A DNA stretch of 24,787 nt, taken from contig JAICYG010000013.1 in NCBI GenBank assembly GCA_025934335.1, positions 1 to 24,787 on the forward strand. Direction: 5' to 3'. This document shows positions 24,263 to 24,787 of the stretch, in pieces; position 1 is the stretch's first letter; the number at the start of each line of letters is the position of its first letter. The stretch is from Thermoleophilia bacterium. GTDB taxonomy: Bacteria > Actinomycetota > Thermoleophilia > Gaiellales > Gaiellaceae. The notes under the pieces are model-generated. The model was not told where the DNA came from, did not search any database, and was given only the letters and a program-made list of their open reading frames with translations. A program made the translations under genes and the position numbers.

Positions 24263-24787
24263 TCAGGCCGCGAGCACCGAGTCGCGCACCCACTTCTCCT
24301 GCTCGAGGAAGCGCGCGCGGAACGCGAGCCGCTCCTGCGAGCGCGGCCCGTGACCCGTGACGACCGAGCGGAGCTCGGCCCAGTCGGGCTCGGTGTACTC
24401 CCAGACGCCGTCGTCCATGCGCCGCAGCTTCGGGTCGGGCACATCGAGGCCGAGCTCGCGGATCTGCGGCACGTAGCCCTCGAGGAACTGCTGGCGGGCC
24501 TCCTCGTTGCCCTGCGACTTGATGCGCCAGAACCACATCGGGTCCTCGTCGCGCGGGATCGGGTTGCCGTGGAACTGCATCAGCGGCCCCCACCAACGAT
24601 CGAGCGCCTCCTGCACGAGCTCGCGCTGCGCGTCGCTGCCGGTGACCATCGCGAGGATGACGTCGCGGCCGTGGAGGATGTGGAACGACTCCTCCCAGCA
24701 GATCTTCTTCATGATCCGCGCGTACGGCGCGTACGAGCACTTGAGGAGCGCCTTCTGGCTGATGATCGCGGCCGCGTCGACGAGCCA
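24263..24787 (-). CDS. paaA: Phenylacetyl-CoA epoxidase catalytic subunit PaaA, C-terminal part
   Basis: The C-terminal 174 residues of PaaA; the start is beyond the right edge. The visible part includes the helix ending CSYAPYARIMKKIC and the diiron-ligand motif EESFH, followed by RFWW-like DRWWGPLMQFHG and the tail EPDWAELRSVVTGHGP. The enzyme epoxidises the aromatic ring of phenylacetyl-CoA with O2 and electrons from PaaE. The first glutamate ligands and N-terminal third are not in the window. The stop is 2 nt before paaB, so the order paaA-paaB-paaC-paaD is a tight operon read leftward. Confidence 0.94.
   Translation of the reverse strand, partial: WLVDAAAIISQKALLKCSYAPYARIMKKICWEESFHILHGRDVILAMVTGSDAQRELVQEALDRWWGPLMQFHGNPIPRDEDPMWFWRIKSQGNEEARQQFLEGYVPQIRELGLDVPDPKLRRMDDGVWEYTEPDWAELRSVVTGHGPRSQERLAFRARFLEQEKWVRDSVLAA

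Overview
The window is very GC-rich and almost fully coding, with many GTG and TTG starts, 1-4 nt gene overlaps and abundant long antisense shadow frames. It looks like chromosome from a high-GC actinobacterium. A deep actinobacterial lineage such as Thermoleophilia is my guess from protein style only. There are no rRNA, tRNA, CRISPR or insertion-sequence signals, and no gene-free stretch over 300 bases. The longest gap, about 180 bases at 4194-4371, is described below.

Left half (1-14223): a purine salvage and degradation island. A BMP-type purine/nucleoside ABC transporter (binding-protein C-terminus, two-domain ATPase, two permeases) reads rightward. A leftward operon follows, in transcription order: adenine deaminase, 8-oxoguanine deaminase-like amidohydrolase, 5-hydroxyisourate hydrolase, OHCU decarboxylase, membrane urate oxidase PuuD (lacking the usual cytochrome c tail), DUF1697, DUF3830, and an AEC-type transporter. 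Divergently, and starting only 26 bp away, lies a three-subunit xanthine dehydrogenase operon (FAD, 2Fe-2S, molybdopterin). Together these take adenine to hypoxanthine, then xanthine, urate, 5-hydroxyisourate, OHCU and (S)-allantoin, with 8-oxoguanine entering directly as urate.

Middle (14227-19325): two drug/metabolite-superfamily transporters, one carrying a C-terminal CsaA-like tRNA-binding OB domain; an EthD-like small protein; a crotonase-family protein; a PaaG-like isomerase fused in frame to a membrane DUF4389 domain; and an ArsB/SLC13-like permease.

Right part (19342-24787): a secreted amidase with Ig-like repeats, an M20 metallopeptidase, an orphan MshEN (GspE N-terminal) coiled-coil protein, and the leftward paaABCD genes for the phenylacetyl-CoA epoxidase (paaA cut by the window edge). 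The PaaG-like fusion 6 kb away would act on the product of that epoxidase.

Most notable: the PaaG-DUF4389 fusion, the EamA-CsaA fusion, cytochrome-less PuuD, two divergent gene pairs with overlapping -10 hexamers at leaderless spacing, and a three-unit 11-nt direct repeat between convergent genes. All assignments come from reading the sequence against remembered family features; no database search was run.
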